Under the pieces are notes generated by a model. It saw only the letters and a list, made by a program, of their open reading frames with translations. It was not told where the DNA came from and ran no database searches. From contig JALIZF010001494.1 of NCBI GenBank assembly GCA_029948255.1, forward strand, positions 248,001 to 312,000: 64,000 bases of DNA. The letters run 5' to 3'. Shown one piece after another: positions 32,001-42,065 of this stretch. The position numbers and the translations under genes are program-made. The DNA is from Telmatactis stephensoni (lineage: Eukaryota > Cnidaria > Anthozoa > Actiniaria > Isophelliidae). The stretch's first letter is position 1, and each line of letters starts with the position of its first letter.

Positions 32001-35000
32001 CACCACAAGAATCTGAGGAGGTCTCTGTCTTGCTCAGGGACCATAAATTGATGAAACATGCCTTGTATGTCAACTGCAAAGGCTACTTCCTCTTTTCTGA
32101 ATCGACAGAGAATTCCAGGCAAGTCATTCATGAAATCAGGTCCTTGCAGCAAGAGATCATTTATGCAAGTACCATCAAATCGTGCCGAGCAGTCAAATAC
32201 AACACGTATTTTGTCTTTTTTCCTTGGATGGTAGACACCCGTGTGAGGAACATAGTTGATTCTTCCATCTTGTACATTTAACCGATCATCAGGAACCTTC
32301 TCAGCACAATGTTCAATGATATCTTTCATGAAAGCTTGATAATCCTGGAGAAACTTGGGTGATTTTGCAAATCTTTCTTGAAGTTGATTCCATCGTTTCA
32401 CTGCTAATTGACGATTGTTAGGAAGAGTAACATTTTCGCACTTTAAAGGCAATGGCATTTCATAGTGTCCATTTGGAAGCTGTCTTATTCCATCTTCTAG
32501 GGTCTTTATGAATCTTCTGTCTTGTATGGAGTAAGGCTTCTCTGTCCTTGGATGTTCATTGAAGTCAGAAGCTAACACGTTAATCACAGCTTCGGGGCAT
32601 ATGATCTCTTTGGCTTTAGAAGCAAACACAAAGTGATGGCTTTCCTTAACATAAGTCCTATGACAGTTTGCTTCGACATGACCATCTTCGTTGCTTGGTG
32701 ACTTACATATTCGACCAACAACGCCCCATCCAAGAATGGTTTTTTGACCATAAGGCTCCTCTTCACCTCCTGCGATGATCTGTCTAGGTCTAATAGCTTT
32801 AGTACAGTTACTTCCGATCAAAAGAGATATCTCTACATCTGCACGGTATGGCATCAATTCTTTTGACACTTGTTGCAGGTGACTCCACTGGCTAACCGCA
32901 CCAGGTTTAGGTATCTGATACCTATTAGCTGGTATCTGTGGTCGACTAAATGCAAGGGGAAGCTTTACAGTGTTTTCTTTGTTATGATCTAAGATCTCAA
33001 GTCCACATATCTTCTTACTTTGAATAAGCACATTACCTTCTTGCACAGTTGTTAACTTCAATGTTGTTTCTGGCCCTGTAACATTGAGTTTGCTACAGAG
33101 TGTCTCTGAAATAAAGCTCACATTTGCTTGGTCGTCCAGAACTGCATACTGCAGAATCTCCTTTGAAGGTTCACTTTCCAGTCGCACCCACACAGGCACA
33201 ATCATAGCATTATCAGGTCCATCTTGGTCCTCAATACCACATACATTAGTGCAATTTGAGATAGCTTCCTTAGGCTTTTCCTTGTGAAGACATGTTGGGT
33301 GACTCTCTCCACAGGTTGCACATGTAGCTTTAGCTTTGCATTCCTTAGCTTGATGTTGTGTCGACTTAGCACAGCACAAACACAGTTTCTTCCTGAACAC
33401 AAAGTTTTTACGTTCCTGAAAGGTCTTGTCTCTAAAGGCTTGACAGTCATTTAAATCATGAGCTTTATTACAAAACAAACACTTGATCGTAGAAGCTGAT
33501 CTGGCTGTATTCTTCTCTTCCACCTTACTTTGATTTCCGGGATGGCTTGATACTGGTGAAGCAAAGGCAGTAACACTACGGCCTCTAAGTCCTTTATCAT
33601 TACTTACTGAGCTTACATTTGTCAACTTAGACATGTTTTCCAACTCTGGAATGTTTGCCTTGTCAGAAGATTCTCTAATAAACTCTGAAAACTTACAAAA
33701 TGGTGGGTAGTCTGTTTTATCACTTGATGATCTCCATCTGGTTATTAAGTCTCTCCATTTGCTCTCCAGATGATAGGGAAGCTTGGAAACTAACTTTGCA
33801 TTCTCCTTAGCATAATCTAAGATACCAAGACTGGCTACAGTCTTTCTAGCAGCAACAATTTTGTCCAGAAAATCAGAGAATTCTCTTAAACCATTAGCAT
33901 CCTTTAGTCCTATTTTGGGCCATTTTTCAAGCTTGTTAAGAAATGCTGTACTCACAACACTGCCATTTCCATACCTTTCTTGCAGAACAGACTTGGCTTT
34001 AACATAAGCATCCTCAGTTCCTATCAGAAGATAGTGTTCTACTACTTGTTTTGGACTACCTGAAACATACTGATTCAACAGATTCAACTTGGTATCTGCG
34101 TCCATTTCTCTAGAATCAATGAGGGTCTTAAAAGCACTGTTCCATACTGGGTAATCTAGCGGATCACCACTAAACACAGGAATTTTCACTGCTGGCAAAC
34201 GAAAGATGTGGCTTGAAGACTTGCTTCCTGAACTCTGGCTAACATTAGCTGAAGCCATCTTCTCACTGCTCTCTATAAGCTTGGTGACACAATGCTCTAA
34301 TGAAGTTGCAACCCTTTCCCATCCAGAAACTGTATTGTCAGGCACTGGGGGTAAACCTTGCTTGACACTGTTGGCTAATGGATTACATAGAATTGAACTG
34401 GACTCCATTACTGTAACTGGGTTAAGTTGACTTGGATGACCATAGCTTGGTGCAACAGTGTATGTAGGTACTATAGGACTTATCTCTGGCAACAACAAAG
34501 ATGTACCTGCTGCTTGACTTGACTTGGTAGACACTTTCATATTAACAGGTGTACTATGATGTATGGGCAATGATACAAATGTATTTGTAGCTTGACTAGA
34601 AGTTGGTAATGTACTCTGATACACAGGAAATGACTTAGACACACTTGTATCTTGACCAGAGGTTGGTGTTGACTGACATACACTCACATGAGCTGAATAT
34701 GGTGTGCTCTGATACACAGGCAATGACTTAGACACACTTGTATCTTGACTAGAGGTTGGTGTTGACTGACGTACGCTCACATGAGCTGAATATGGTGTGC
34801 TCTGATACACAGGCAATGACTTAGACACACTTGTATCTTGACTAGAGGTTGGTGTTGACTGACATACACTCACATGAGCTGAATATGGTGTGCTCTGATA
34901 CACAGGCAATGACTTAGACACACTTGTATCTTGACTAGAGGTTGGTGTTGACTGACATACGCTCACATGAGCTGAATATGGTGTGCTCTGATACACAGGC

Positions 35001-35935
35001 AATGACTTAGACACACTTGTATCTTGACTAGAGGTTGGTGTTGACTGACATACGCTCACATGAGCTGAATATGGTGTGCTCTGATACACAGGCAAGGGCT
35101 TAGACACACTTGTATCTTGACTAGAAGTTGGCATTGACTGACATGTAATCTCTAATCTAGTGGGTAGATCAAACTTCTGAGAGTCAAGAAATCTTCTCAT
35201 ATCTTCGTCTTTATCCTCAGGGGGTAATGAATCTAGAACTTGTTCCATATCAATTATTTCTTCCCTCTCTGCTCTTCTACAGACATTCAACTTAGCTTCA
35301 TTCACAGCAAGTTCTTCTCTAAGTCTCAATCTCTCCTTCTTTTCTTCTTCTTCAACTCTCAATCTTGAATGTTCACTTGTAAAGGCTAATTTCACCTCCA
35401 AAGCAGCTTGTTCTTTCTCTAACTCTAGTCTTTCATCTCTTACACTCTTTACCCTTGAGCGAGAACTATATTTAGAGCGAGAACTCCTAGATTTGTGTGA
35501 TTTTCCTTCACTTTCAAGCCTCAATACAGCAAGCTTTTCAAGATGTTCAATTTCTGATCTAACGTCACTTTCAAAAACACGCCACTCTTCCATATTTTGA
35601 CGATAACAACATTCAACTTCATTCTGTTCGATTTCACTGACGTTCAATGCGATAATCTCGTTGTACAAGTCATTAAATTCGGCGAGAAGCACTCGAGCCT
35701 TTGCAAATTCGTGCTTGAGTTGAGATAATTCACATTGACCAAAAATGACGGTAGTCCTTCGAGCATGTGAAACTAGTTCGCTTCGTTTTAACTTCAAGGC
35801 TTTCAACTTTGCGTCACATTGAAATTGCTTACCCCTTTCTGTAAGCGTTCGTTTTCTCTTCGGTATTTTTTCACTCCTTAGATCTGGTTGTTCTTTACCT
35901 CGAACAGACTTCATCGGTACACTCTTGAACGACAT
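29075..35935 (-). CDS. BEL/Pao gag-pol polyprotein
   Basis: This 2286-residue polyprotein drives retrotransposition. In order: an N-terminal Lys/Arg-rich, Glu-rich coiled-coil (to ~240); a Ser/Thr-rich tandem of 31-residue repeats (~270-435); a DUF1759-type Gag segment around FSGDPLDYPVWN (~585); Cys/His knuckles CLFCNKAHDLNDC and CATCGESH (~820-885); a DUF1758-type protease where VLDDQANVSFIS holds the position of the usual DSG (~932); reverse transcriptase with FAVDIQGMFHQF and the catalytic YVDD (~1366); RNase H (YFSDASSKG, ~1548; WTDSQVV); and integrase with an HHCC finger (~1885-1930), catalytic Asp in VDYFGPF (~1962), Asp in RSDRGTNFVG (~2025) and Glu in GTWERQIR (~2075). A DUF5641-like tail follows. 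No stop interrupts it. The frame starts at an ATG 61 bp after the 5' LTR. Confidence 0.95.
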   Translation of the reverse strand: MSFKSVPMKSVRGKEQPDLRSEKIPKRKRTLTERGKQFQCDAKLKALKLKRSELVSHARRTTVIFGQCELSQLKHEFAKARVLLAEFNDLYNEIIALNVSEIEQNEVECCYRQNMEEWRVFESDVRSEIEHLEKLAVLRLESEGKSHKSRSSRSKYSSRSRVKSVRDERLELEKEQAALEVKLAFTSEHSRLRVEEEEKKERLRLREELAVNEAKLNVCRRAEREEIIDMEQVLDSLPPEDKDEDMRRFLDSQKFDLPTRLEITCQSMPTSSQDTSVSKPLPVYQSTPYSAHVSVCQSTPTSSQDTSVSKSLPVYQSTPYSAHVSVCQSTPTSSQDTSVSKSLPVYQSTPYSAHVSVCQSTPTSSQDTSVSKSLPVYQSTPYSAHVSVRQSTPTSSQDTSVSKSLPVYQSTPYSAHVSVCQSTPTSGQDTSVSKSFPVYQSTLPTSSQATNTFVSLPIHHSTPVNMKVSTKSSQAAGTSLLLPEISPIVPTYTVAPSYGHPSQLNPVTVMESSSILCNPLANSVKQGLPPVPDNTVSGWERVATSLEHCVTKLIESSEKMASANVSQSSGSKSSSHIFRLPAVKIPVFSGDPLDYPVWNSAFKTLIDSREMDADTKLNLLNQYVSGSPKQVVEHYLLIGTEDAYVKAKSVLQERYGNGSVVSTAFLNKLEKWPKIGLKDANGLREFSDFLDKIVAARKTVASLGILDYAKENAKLVSKLPYHLESKWRDLITRWRSSSDKTDYPPFCKFSEFIRESSDKANIPELENMSKLTNVSSVSNDKGLRGRSVTAFASPVSSHPGNQSKVEEKNTARSASTIKCLFCNKAHDLNDCQAFRDKTFQERKNFVFRKKLCLCCAKSTQHQAKECKAKATCATCGESHPTCLHKEKPKEAISNCTNVCGIEDQDGPDNAMIVPVWVRLESEPSKEILQYAVLDDQANVSFISETLCSKLNVTGPETTLKLTTVQEGNVLIQSKKICGLEILDHNKENTVKLPLAFSRPQIPANRYQIPKPGAVSQWSHLQQVSKELMPYRADVEISLLIGSNCTKAIRPRQIIAGGEEEPYGQKTILGWGVVGRICKSPSNEDGHVEANCHRTYVKESHHFVFASKAKEIICPEAVINVLASDFNEHPRTEKPYSIQDRRFIKTLEDGIRQLPNGHYEMPLPLKCENVTLPNNRQLAVKRWNQLQERFAKSPKFLQDYQAFMKDIIEHCAEKVPDDRLNVQDGRINYVPHTGVYHPRKKDKIRVVFDCSARFDGTCINDLLLQGPDFMNDLPGILCRFRKEEVAFAVDIQGMFHQFMVPEQDRDLLRFLWWQNGDPSKDVVEYRMKVHLFGASSSPGCANFGLKRAADDGETEFGMDAAEFIRHDFYVDDGLKSEPTVTKAVNVLKNSQAICAKAGLRLHKVMSNKREVLEAIPLEDRAQNIRNLSLETDRLPIERVLGVSWCVESDTFGFRIELNDKPLTRRGILSTVGSIFDPLGFVGPVTLKAKQILQIMCKDKLEWDAPVPEDLRPSWEQWRQEITELDKLNIQRCVKPRDFGEIKAVETHYFSDASSKGYGQCSYLRLINQENKVHCSFIAGKARVVPLKPTTIPRLELTAAVSSARMSKYLSNELMYPDCKNVFWTDSQVVRGYINNEARKFKVFVANRVQQIRDLTEPTKWFFVESGNNPADDASRGLSVKNLLSQQSRWLNGPDFLWKDGVFEPPPTKIQPITETDPEVKKVNVLKTSATQPKDEQRYCDISLFSHVSSWNRLLRVIALCLRFVKNCKRRKNEGDYTEKPSTESSCSSITQGELEDAKIRVLRCVQNKYFKDEIEILMTVSGKNKLTDRESIQARNRALKKSSCLFRLDPFLDQNGVIHVGGRVKRANVPMELKHPIVIPQRNHVVELLVRHYHNQVQHMGRTTTHNELRQQGYWITGGSSTIARYLSKCTICRRLRGNLQVHKMADLPSDRIEPSPPFCYCGVDYFGPFLIKEKRSELKRYGVIFTCMYSRGVHLESANSLDTSSFINALRRFMNRRGPVKQIRSDRGTNFVGAQNELKAALAEVDENQVQQYLGENGCEWIPFKMNTPYSSHMGGTWERQIRTVRSILTSLMMQAGTQLNDESFRTFLTEAEYIINSRPLTVTNLNSPDAPEPLTPSHLITMKPKIALPPPGSFQKEDVYSRKWWRRVQYMANQFWQRWRTEFLNNLQTRQKWTNVQRNMEKGDIVIVKDDQKPRCSWSLAKVVECYTSEDGLVRKVKLIMADKTLDKYGKRRQPATLLDRPVHKLVLFLSTEDQGIPRRGANKE
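34634..35098 (-). repeat. 93-bp tandem repeat within BEL gag
   Basis: Five successive 93-bp units, with a partial sixth to about 35150, encode a 31-residue Ser/Thr-rich repeat containing QSTPTSSQDTSVSK and VYQSTPYSAHVSV. Units differ by only a few bases. The length keeps the reading frame, so copy number can vary without breaking the polyprotein. Confidence 0.9.
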
Positions 35936-35995
35936 CTTGAAATATCTTCGTTTTCACAGACAACTTGGGCCTCTTCTGTGTCGTACGCCTTCTAT

Positions 35996-36162
35996 TGTAT
36001 TTTATTCAACCGTTCCGTTACTCTGAACTAGGTAGATAGAAGGCTTGTGAGCCTTTTGGCCCACAAAAGTCTCGAAAAACACTAACTTACTAAATCATCG
36101 TTCCGCCATGAGGTCCGTCCTCAGCCCCGCGCATGCGCGAGATACCGCTGACCTCAGCAACA
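35996..36162 (-). repeat. BEL element 5' LTR
   Basis: 167 bp; begins TGTTGCTGAGG on the minus strand and would carry the promoter. One mismatch to the other LTR. Confidence 0.92.
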
Positions 36163-36220
36163 GCATACTCTAAGCTTAAAATTAGAATCGTACATGATGG
36201 ACGCTGGAGTGGTGGAATAT
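36163..36220. repeat. Dispersed repeat family R1, copy 2, right part
   Basis: Continues copy 2 after the BEL insertion. GAATCGTACAT, ATGGAC and TGGAGTGG match 6612-6650 in order. The GCATA at 36163-36167 is the target duplication. Confidence 0.55.
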
Positions 36221-36295
36221 CGTCAAGTACTTAAAATGTCGAAAATAGACCTTTTCCGTAAACGATCAGTCTTTTACGATTCTTTCCGGTTTCTT

Positions 36296-36424
36296 TTTTC
36301 TTCCTTCCTTCCTCCCTCCCTCCCTCCCTCCCTCCCTCCCTCCCTCCCTCCCTCCCTCCCTCCCTCCCTCCCTCCCTCCCTCCCTTCCTTCCTTCCTTCC
36401 TTCCTTCCTTCCTTCCTTCCTTCA
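36296..36424. repeat. (TCCC)n followed by (TTCC)n microsatellite
   Basis: About 18 TCCC units (36311-36383) run directly into about 10 TTCC units (36384-36424). It is a strand-asymmetric pyrimidine tract able to form triplex-like structures. ORFs across it on both strands are artefacts. Confidence 0.95.
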
Positions 36425-38560
36425 CACTTTAGATGCTAAAAACCTTGCCATTTTCATCCGTCTCTTTTGGATGTAAAGAAAACGTTGCTTCACGGTGATC
36501 ATTGGTGCCGTATACTTAGGTCTGACTGAGTTTCAAGTCATTTTCAATTTTCACTGATTTTGATCCAAGTGCTAGCTCCTTTCAATTAGCTATCACAAAA
36601 AGCTCGATCATGAATTCAGGTTACGTTTGTTCGTCCTCCGTCGCAGCACACTTACAACAGGCTTTTGAAAACAGACCTTACCCTAATAAGTGGATGTTGC
36701 TGTCATCACACAATAACCAATTCAGTCTGTTTGAAAAATCAGTACGTACAAACTATTCTCAGATGACATCCATGTTGGACTAATTGCTTTAACTTTCGTT
36801 ATTTACTGATATACAAAGGTCCATTTATATTGATTCCTGGGAGGCTAAACCGACTGTGAAGAAAAACATTTCAACAACATCAACTGATGCGCATGCGCAC
36901 GGATTTGTGATGACGACGTAATATCTTCATTAGGTTACTATTTTTAGAGGAAACATTTAGCAAATCTTAGCGAGTTCCTCTATATCGCTAAATTTTGTAT
37001 TCCATATCGCTAAACCTAGTATTACATATATACTGACAGCAAATTTATTTCGACACGATAAGTATTCAACGCTTATGGGATCTAAAAACTAAATATATAA
37101 ACGCTACAACTGCAATTAATTCGTTCGTATTGCTGAAAATACTCATAAATAATAAAATATATTCATTGACTAGGCCAATAACGTAAAATATTTGGCGAAT
37201 TGAGGTTTTAACTTCAGTTCGAAAACGTGTGACAGTAATGCGTAACAAATCTTAGGACACTGAAAACATTGGGGGACAACGTACCGAAAGCTCCGACCGA
37301 TAAATAAACCTTTTTAAGAAAAAGATCGTCTCAGTTTAAAATATAACAAGACGCATAACTGCGTGTACTCAGGCGCACTTTATGGATAGTCACCTTGGCT
37401 ATATGGTACTGCTACATGAAAACAACGATAAATACCGATTAGCTCTATATTTTAACTGTAATATCGCTTGATGAATCCTCCTAGATATGGGGATACACAA
37501 CATTTCTTTGTGTGATGTTAATATCTTTATATTCTTTGGGTTAAATTCAATTTTTGGAACTTTTCTAGTTTCACATAACAATGCCTTTTAGACGATTTAA
37601 GTATATTTGAACGAATATGTTCGCAGAAAAACTGTCTAAGCTTAATTCTGCTCTTGTTGTGCAGACTTTTCAGAGTTCGTATTGGTATTCTACTGGGTTC
37701 ACGATCTTGTCTAAGTAGAACCTGATGCCTACGGAATTATAAATATACTTCAGTTAACGGGATCTGATGTCCTCTGTTTGATCTTGCGAGTCACCTGATA
37801 AGGTAAAGATGGGCTCTGTTGTTGTATCTTCTCCGCTTACAACGCTACCAAGAGTCGTTTCTTGATCAGTAGCAGTACTGTGTTGGTTTTCGGTACTAAA
37901 CTGATTTTTGGCCTTTGTGACTGTTTGTGATTCCACTTCATAACTTTTTGAATCGTTAGATAGCTCATTTTATAGAGTATGATCGCTCGATAACTTGAAT
38001 TTTCACTCGTAAATTGATCTCTCGTAGTTCGCAGACCAACCCGTTCCGAAAACGCTCGACACTGCAAACGGTGACGTGTGTGCATTTGTGTGTGGCTTGA
38101 GCGTATTAAAACTTACAGAATTCATGCTTACTTTCAGTGACTAGACCTTCTAACGGCTAAAAGTTTCAACGACTAAACGGGTTATTAACCAAGTGCTCAT
38201 ACATAGCTCATTCTACGCATGCGCCTAGACTTCAGGCATGCGCGTTAGAAAATCGACATCGATTTGTGACTGACGAAGAAAAACGAACCCGAATTTTAAA
38301 CTCAGGCCTCCTGCGGAGCGCCTGAGTGATATGTGTGTTTATTGAAAAAATACTACAACTTGCAGCTGGAGGGCTGAATTGCGTGTATATACAAAATAAT
38401 AATTTTAAATAAAATTGATAAATATATAAATTGAATAATATTGAAAACGTGAATTACAAATTAAAATTGGATTTAATCTATGTGATCGAAATATACGTTA
38501 TAAAAAAGGTATCATATCTCTGAGACTATTGGGAAATATAGTTCACTGAAGACGTTATGA
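36425..38560. other. Intergenic with a possible coding remnant
   Basis: Most of this is AT-rich and empty. On the minus strand from about 37975 to 37751 a stop-free frame of ~70 codons reads NELSNDSKSYEVESQ and continues through STATDQETTLGSVVSG to a terminal EDIRSR and stop. It is Ser/Thr/Glu-rich, as in cytoplasmic tails, but lacks an upstream body and a good acceptor, so it may be a relic. A short dyad CTCAGGC..GCCTGAG sits at about 38305-38330. Confidence 0.25.
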
Positions 38561-38561
38561 A

Positions 38562-40045
38562 TTAAGGTGCTCATGAATCTACAAGTCTTTGCTCTTGGGG
38601 GACAAAGACTCGAGTCCGTCGAAGATTATATCTCGGGATGTGTCTTTGTGGTAGAAGATGTCCAAGGTTGTGACTGGGTGTAGTAACAATGTCATTGAAT
38701 AGTTTATCACATGCTTTTAAACGCTTGTCGCTTAGCTTTAATTCCACTGAAGTCCAAGCTGTCCGCGTAGTCGATGTTGGGGTAGATGATTGCCAGAACA
38801 CGCTTCTGAACCCGTTCTATGACATCTGATAAGTAGGCTGGCAGTGCGAAGTCAGTGGAAAACCTGACAGCTCTACTCCAAAACTGGCCTTACACAGGTC
38901 ACATAAAAGGTAATAATGTCTTGTTCAGGCTAGGGACCGGTTGGCGCGTTTTAACTGGACGATAAAATATAATCAGTATTGATAATATTGGCCACGTGGT
39001 CGTTCCACTTCAGGTCATTGCTAACGGTTAGTCCTAATATTCTAGCACTCGTAACTACTTCCAGCTGACCAGAGTCGATATTTAAGCTTAGCCGAAATTG
39101 TTTTTGAGAAAGAGATCACAAGTTCTTTGCACTTAGCAACATTTAGCTGTAGTCTGTTAGTGGTTGACCAAGTTTGGACGCTGTCAACGGCGTCTTGGAT
39201 GCTAGTGGTGGAGCCTTTAGGCACGACTTCGGAAATGGTGGTGTCATCGATGTATTTCCAGGTTTGTACTTGAGGTGGTCGAAGATCATTTATCATGAGT
39301 AGGAAAAGCCACGGTCCTAACTTTGTCCCCTGTGGCACACCAGACGGGATATCAGCCCATTCAGAGAGACAATCTCTAGCTAGCTTTACTCGTTGTTGTC
39401 TGATCTGTTCATGAGAAAGTCGATCACCAAGCGCTTGATAAAGAGAGGCATGGATAAAAGAGAGACCTTCTTAGCGAGGATGCGATGATCTATGAGGTCG
39501 AAAGCCTTGCGATAATCAAATAGGGCAACTCTAACTGCGCTTCCTGTTCCGTCGGTTGCCTTGGCCCAAGAATGCACCATCGAGATGAGCGCATGGGTTG
39601 CGGATGAACGAGGAATACCGCCAAACTGAGATGGATCTTCAAAACAGCAGGGGCGATGTGCTTTTCAACTACGAAGTCCTCAGTCAGTTTTGATAAAGCA
39701 GGGGTAAGCGAAATTGTCCTTAAGTGCTTGCTAATGTTGGAAACCGGTTTCTCCTTGGGAATTGGTGTTATGTTGCTTTGTTTCCATGCTTGGGGTAGCT
39801 TCTGTTCTTTGTACGAGGCATTGAGTAGGTGCGTGATAGGAAGTGCGAGAACTTCAGCACATTCTTTCAGGATCCAATTGTTGATGCCATCAGGGCCTGG
39901 TGCTTTAGACGGGTTGAGGTTTTTTAACTTCTTTAACACAGAGTCAGTATCAGCCAAGTTGATGTTAAGATTTGGGTACTCATGGATTTCATCAAGAAGG
40001 GTAGAAACGTTTGATGTATCCAGTGAATTGTAGGCTCTCATTGGT
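38562..40045 (-). pseudogene. 5'-truncated LINE reverse transcriptase with frame breaks
   Basis: Four successive minus-strand frames give pieces of one non-LTR reverse transcriptase in the right order. The first (40041-39490) has the fingers motif NPSKAPGPDGINNW. The next (39580-39386) has palm motif A, FDYRKAFDLIDH. The third (39338-39042) has PQGTKLGPWLF and the catalytic KYIDDTT. The last (38801-38571) has a C-terminal ACDKLFNDI...RYNLRRTR segment. At least three frame changes or stops separate them, so it is dead. The endonuclease domain upstream is absent, as expected for 5' truncation. It resembles a CR1/L2-like family of cnidarians; the exact clade is not determined. Confidence 0.85.
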
Positions 40046-40469
40046 TCGATCAGACTGTTGTTAATTAAAGGTAATTAAAGAGTAATAATAATTGCCCTTA
40101 TTCATCATCACGACAGAATCGGAGACGGACAGAATCGCTGACAAAATCTTCTCTGCTAAGAAAACTGTAATCTCAAATAGTCTGGTTTTCAAATATGAGA
40201 TATATCGGTATTTAATAAACGGTATTTATATTGCATTTGATGGCTGTCTCGTTTTTCTCCGTTCAATAAATAAGTGCAATTCTAAAGCGCTGTAAAACGT
40301 TAACAGAGACGGCCCAAATTTTCAGAGACCTCCTTCAATTAAAATAGAACAAATGTCAGACAACCAGCTCTCCTCGATGTATATTCTAGTTTTCAGCTTT
40401 TTCAATACGTCACGTGAAAACGCTATTTTCATTCGGATTTATAAAATAAACAGCTTTCAGTACTAGTAA
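40046..40469. other. Non-coding spacer
   Basis: AT-rich, between the LINE relic and repeat R3. Contains an imperfect repeat of GGTAATTAAAG at about 40069-40082, possibly a target duplication or tail. No gene seen. Confidence 0.25.
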
Positions 40470-40830
40470 AGTTTGTATAATAAAAACAATATCATTTCAG
40501 AAGCAAAAACCGCCAAACTTACCTTATTTAAGTGAATACATGAAAGAAAAGATGTGTTCGTGCGTATTGAAGAATGTGCTTTGTACCAATGTCTCCGTGA
40601 TATGGAAATTTCCCTTGCCCTTCTGACCCGAAATACTAAGCATGATCAGTTGCATAATACTCGAAATCGTGTGAATTTCTGGACGACGGTGTGGCTGGAG
40701 TTGGTATCTAGGTTTTGCATTGACTCCTCATTGATGAGTGTTCAAAATGGATGAAGTCTGATCTAACTCAAAACAAAAGGGCCCTGGGAACGAGGTTTCT
40801 TTATTTCTTCCTAATTACTCGGGCTTCCTA
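40470..40830. repeat. Dispersed repeat family R3, copy 2
   Basis: The fuller of two copies (the other is 7690-7980). It shares ATGATCAGTTGCATAATAC and TTTCTGGACGACGG and ends at ACTCGGGCTTCCT. Its left half, with CTTACCTT and TTTCCCTTGCCC, loosely resembles the order of motifs in family R1, so R1 and R3 may be distant relatives. Confidence 0.6.
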
Positions 40831-40919
40831 AGCTCGAGTCTTGGTTTACCTTTCGTCTTTTTTGTCACAATTCCAGTCGCAAAGTTCGAACCTCCCATAA
40901 ACAACCAGGTCAAAATAAG

Positions 40920-41335
40920 CCTGAGAATAAATGTATCAACGACCGTTTCAAGGACAATGCTACTCTTAATAGATGAGGTAATAAATATAACATTCCATTG
41001 GCCATAAACCATTGTTATCAGTGCTAAGAAACGTTGCATATGAGTTCACAAAATACAACCATTGCACGTAACGTTGTTAATTTTGCATCAAGTCGACTTT
41101 GACCTTCTTTTGCTACTGTCATCGTTAAAGTCCTGCAAATTAGCTTTCAGTTGATATTTTATCTTTTCACAATTTTTTATAGTCGAGGCGTTGTTTAGAT
41201 TATAAATACTATTATCTCACGTCCTTACCTTATTAGAGTCGCAAGAAATATATATAGCGCTATAAGGCCCCTAAAGTAATTATTTTGTATCTTTTTAATT
41301 ACTTATCTCAATTTGCATAACTTCAACGGCAAGTA
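40920..41335. repeat. ~400-bp duplicated segment R4, copy 1
   Basis: Matches 42066-42465 in direct orientation with moderate divergence. Shared blocks include AGTCGACTTTGACCTTC, AAAGTCCTGCAAATTA, ACGTCCTTACCTTATT and ATCTCAATTTGCATAAC. It is non-coding. Confidence 0.7.
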
Positions 41336-41744
41336 GACTCATCTTTCCACATTATATCTAGACTATTCTTTTTTATTTCGTAACGGTTACTTTCAAAAGC
41401 TGTTACAATTCAATGACCTTCACATAATTAACTCAGTGCTTGCATACTTTGATAAGAGTATGATACAAAAGGTAAACAAAAAGTAGCAGTAGTTACTGGT
41501 TATATAGCCCTTGGTTGTTGACCTGCTTTCATGCAAAGCTTGCAAAGGACTTCTGGGTAATTTTGCATGCAATAGAACCTGCGATGTTTGCGCGCCGCGA
41601 TGGCGACAGCTTCCTGTATTTAAAAATAACCTTAAGCCCCGCGAACATCACACAGACATCAATACCAGTTTCGCTCTCTTAGTATTATGATCTTGATCTT
41701 GCCTTAATTATCTTAGCTTTCCTCATTTCGTTTACATCATCTTA

Positions 41745-42037
41745 GGGAGCATTCATTTTTTAGGAGGGAGGGGGGGGGGGGGTGGGGCCGGAGGAATTGC
41801 AAGAATCAAATACAAAAAAATGCAAGCTCCCACGGTAAGGAATTGAACTATATTGATGACCAACCCCACTTCCAAATATGAAAATAGGGTCCCTTGACCT
41901 GGTTTAACTTCAGAAAAACATGACCCACCCCCTTTCATAGAGTACATTTCTTTTGGCCCACCCCTAAATTCCTCCGGCCCACCCCCTCCTAAATAACTCG
42001 TGGGTTTGCAATCCACGAGTTAAAAATGAATGCTCCC
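41745..42037. mobile_element. PIF/Harbinger-type MITE
   Basis: The 293-bp element has the 16-bp terminal repeat GGGAGCATTCATTTTT at 41745 and its complement ending at 42037. TTA lies directly outside both ends (41742-41744 and 42038-42040), the three-base duplication typical of PIF/Harbinger. Its subterminal G-rich and C-rich stretches (GGCCGGAGGAATT and AATTCCTCCGGCC) also pair, so most of the element can fold. It lies between the two R4 copies. There is no transposase. Confidence 0.8.
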
Positions 42038-42065
42038 TTATGCAATAACTCGTCCCTAGGCTTCG

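Larger units (their letters stand above)
28731..36162 (-). mobile_element. Complete BEL/Pao LTR retrotransposon
   Basis: The 7432-bp element is flanked by the duplication GCATA (28726-28730 and 36163-36167). Its two 167-bp LTRs begin TGTTGCTGAGG and end TACA when read on the minus strand, and differ at a single base. A purine-rich tract with AGGGGAG adjoins the 3' LTR at about 28900. One intact gag-pol frame fills the interior. Near-identical LTRs, an intact frame and a clean duplication indicate a recent insertion that may still be competent. The primer-binding site was not assigned. Confidence 0.95.

Noticed and set aside
30823..34430. Several plus-strand ORFs of 60-98 aa
   Set aside because: They are antisense shadows of the BEL gag-pol frame.
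36194..36439. ORFs with PPSLPPSL or GREGGREG repeats
   Set aside because: These are translations of the TCCC/TTCC microsatellite on either strand.
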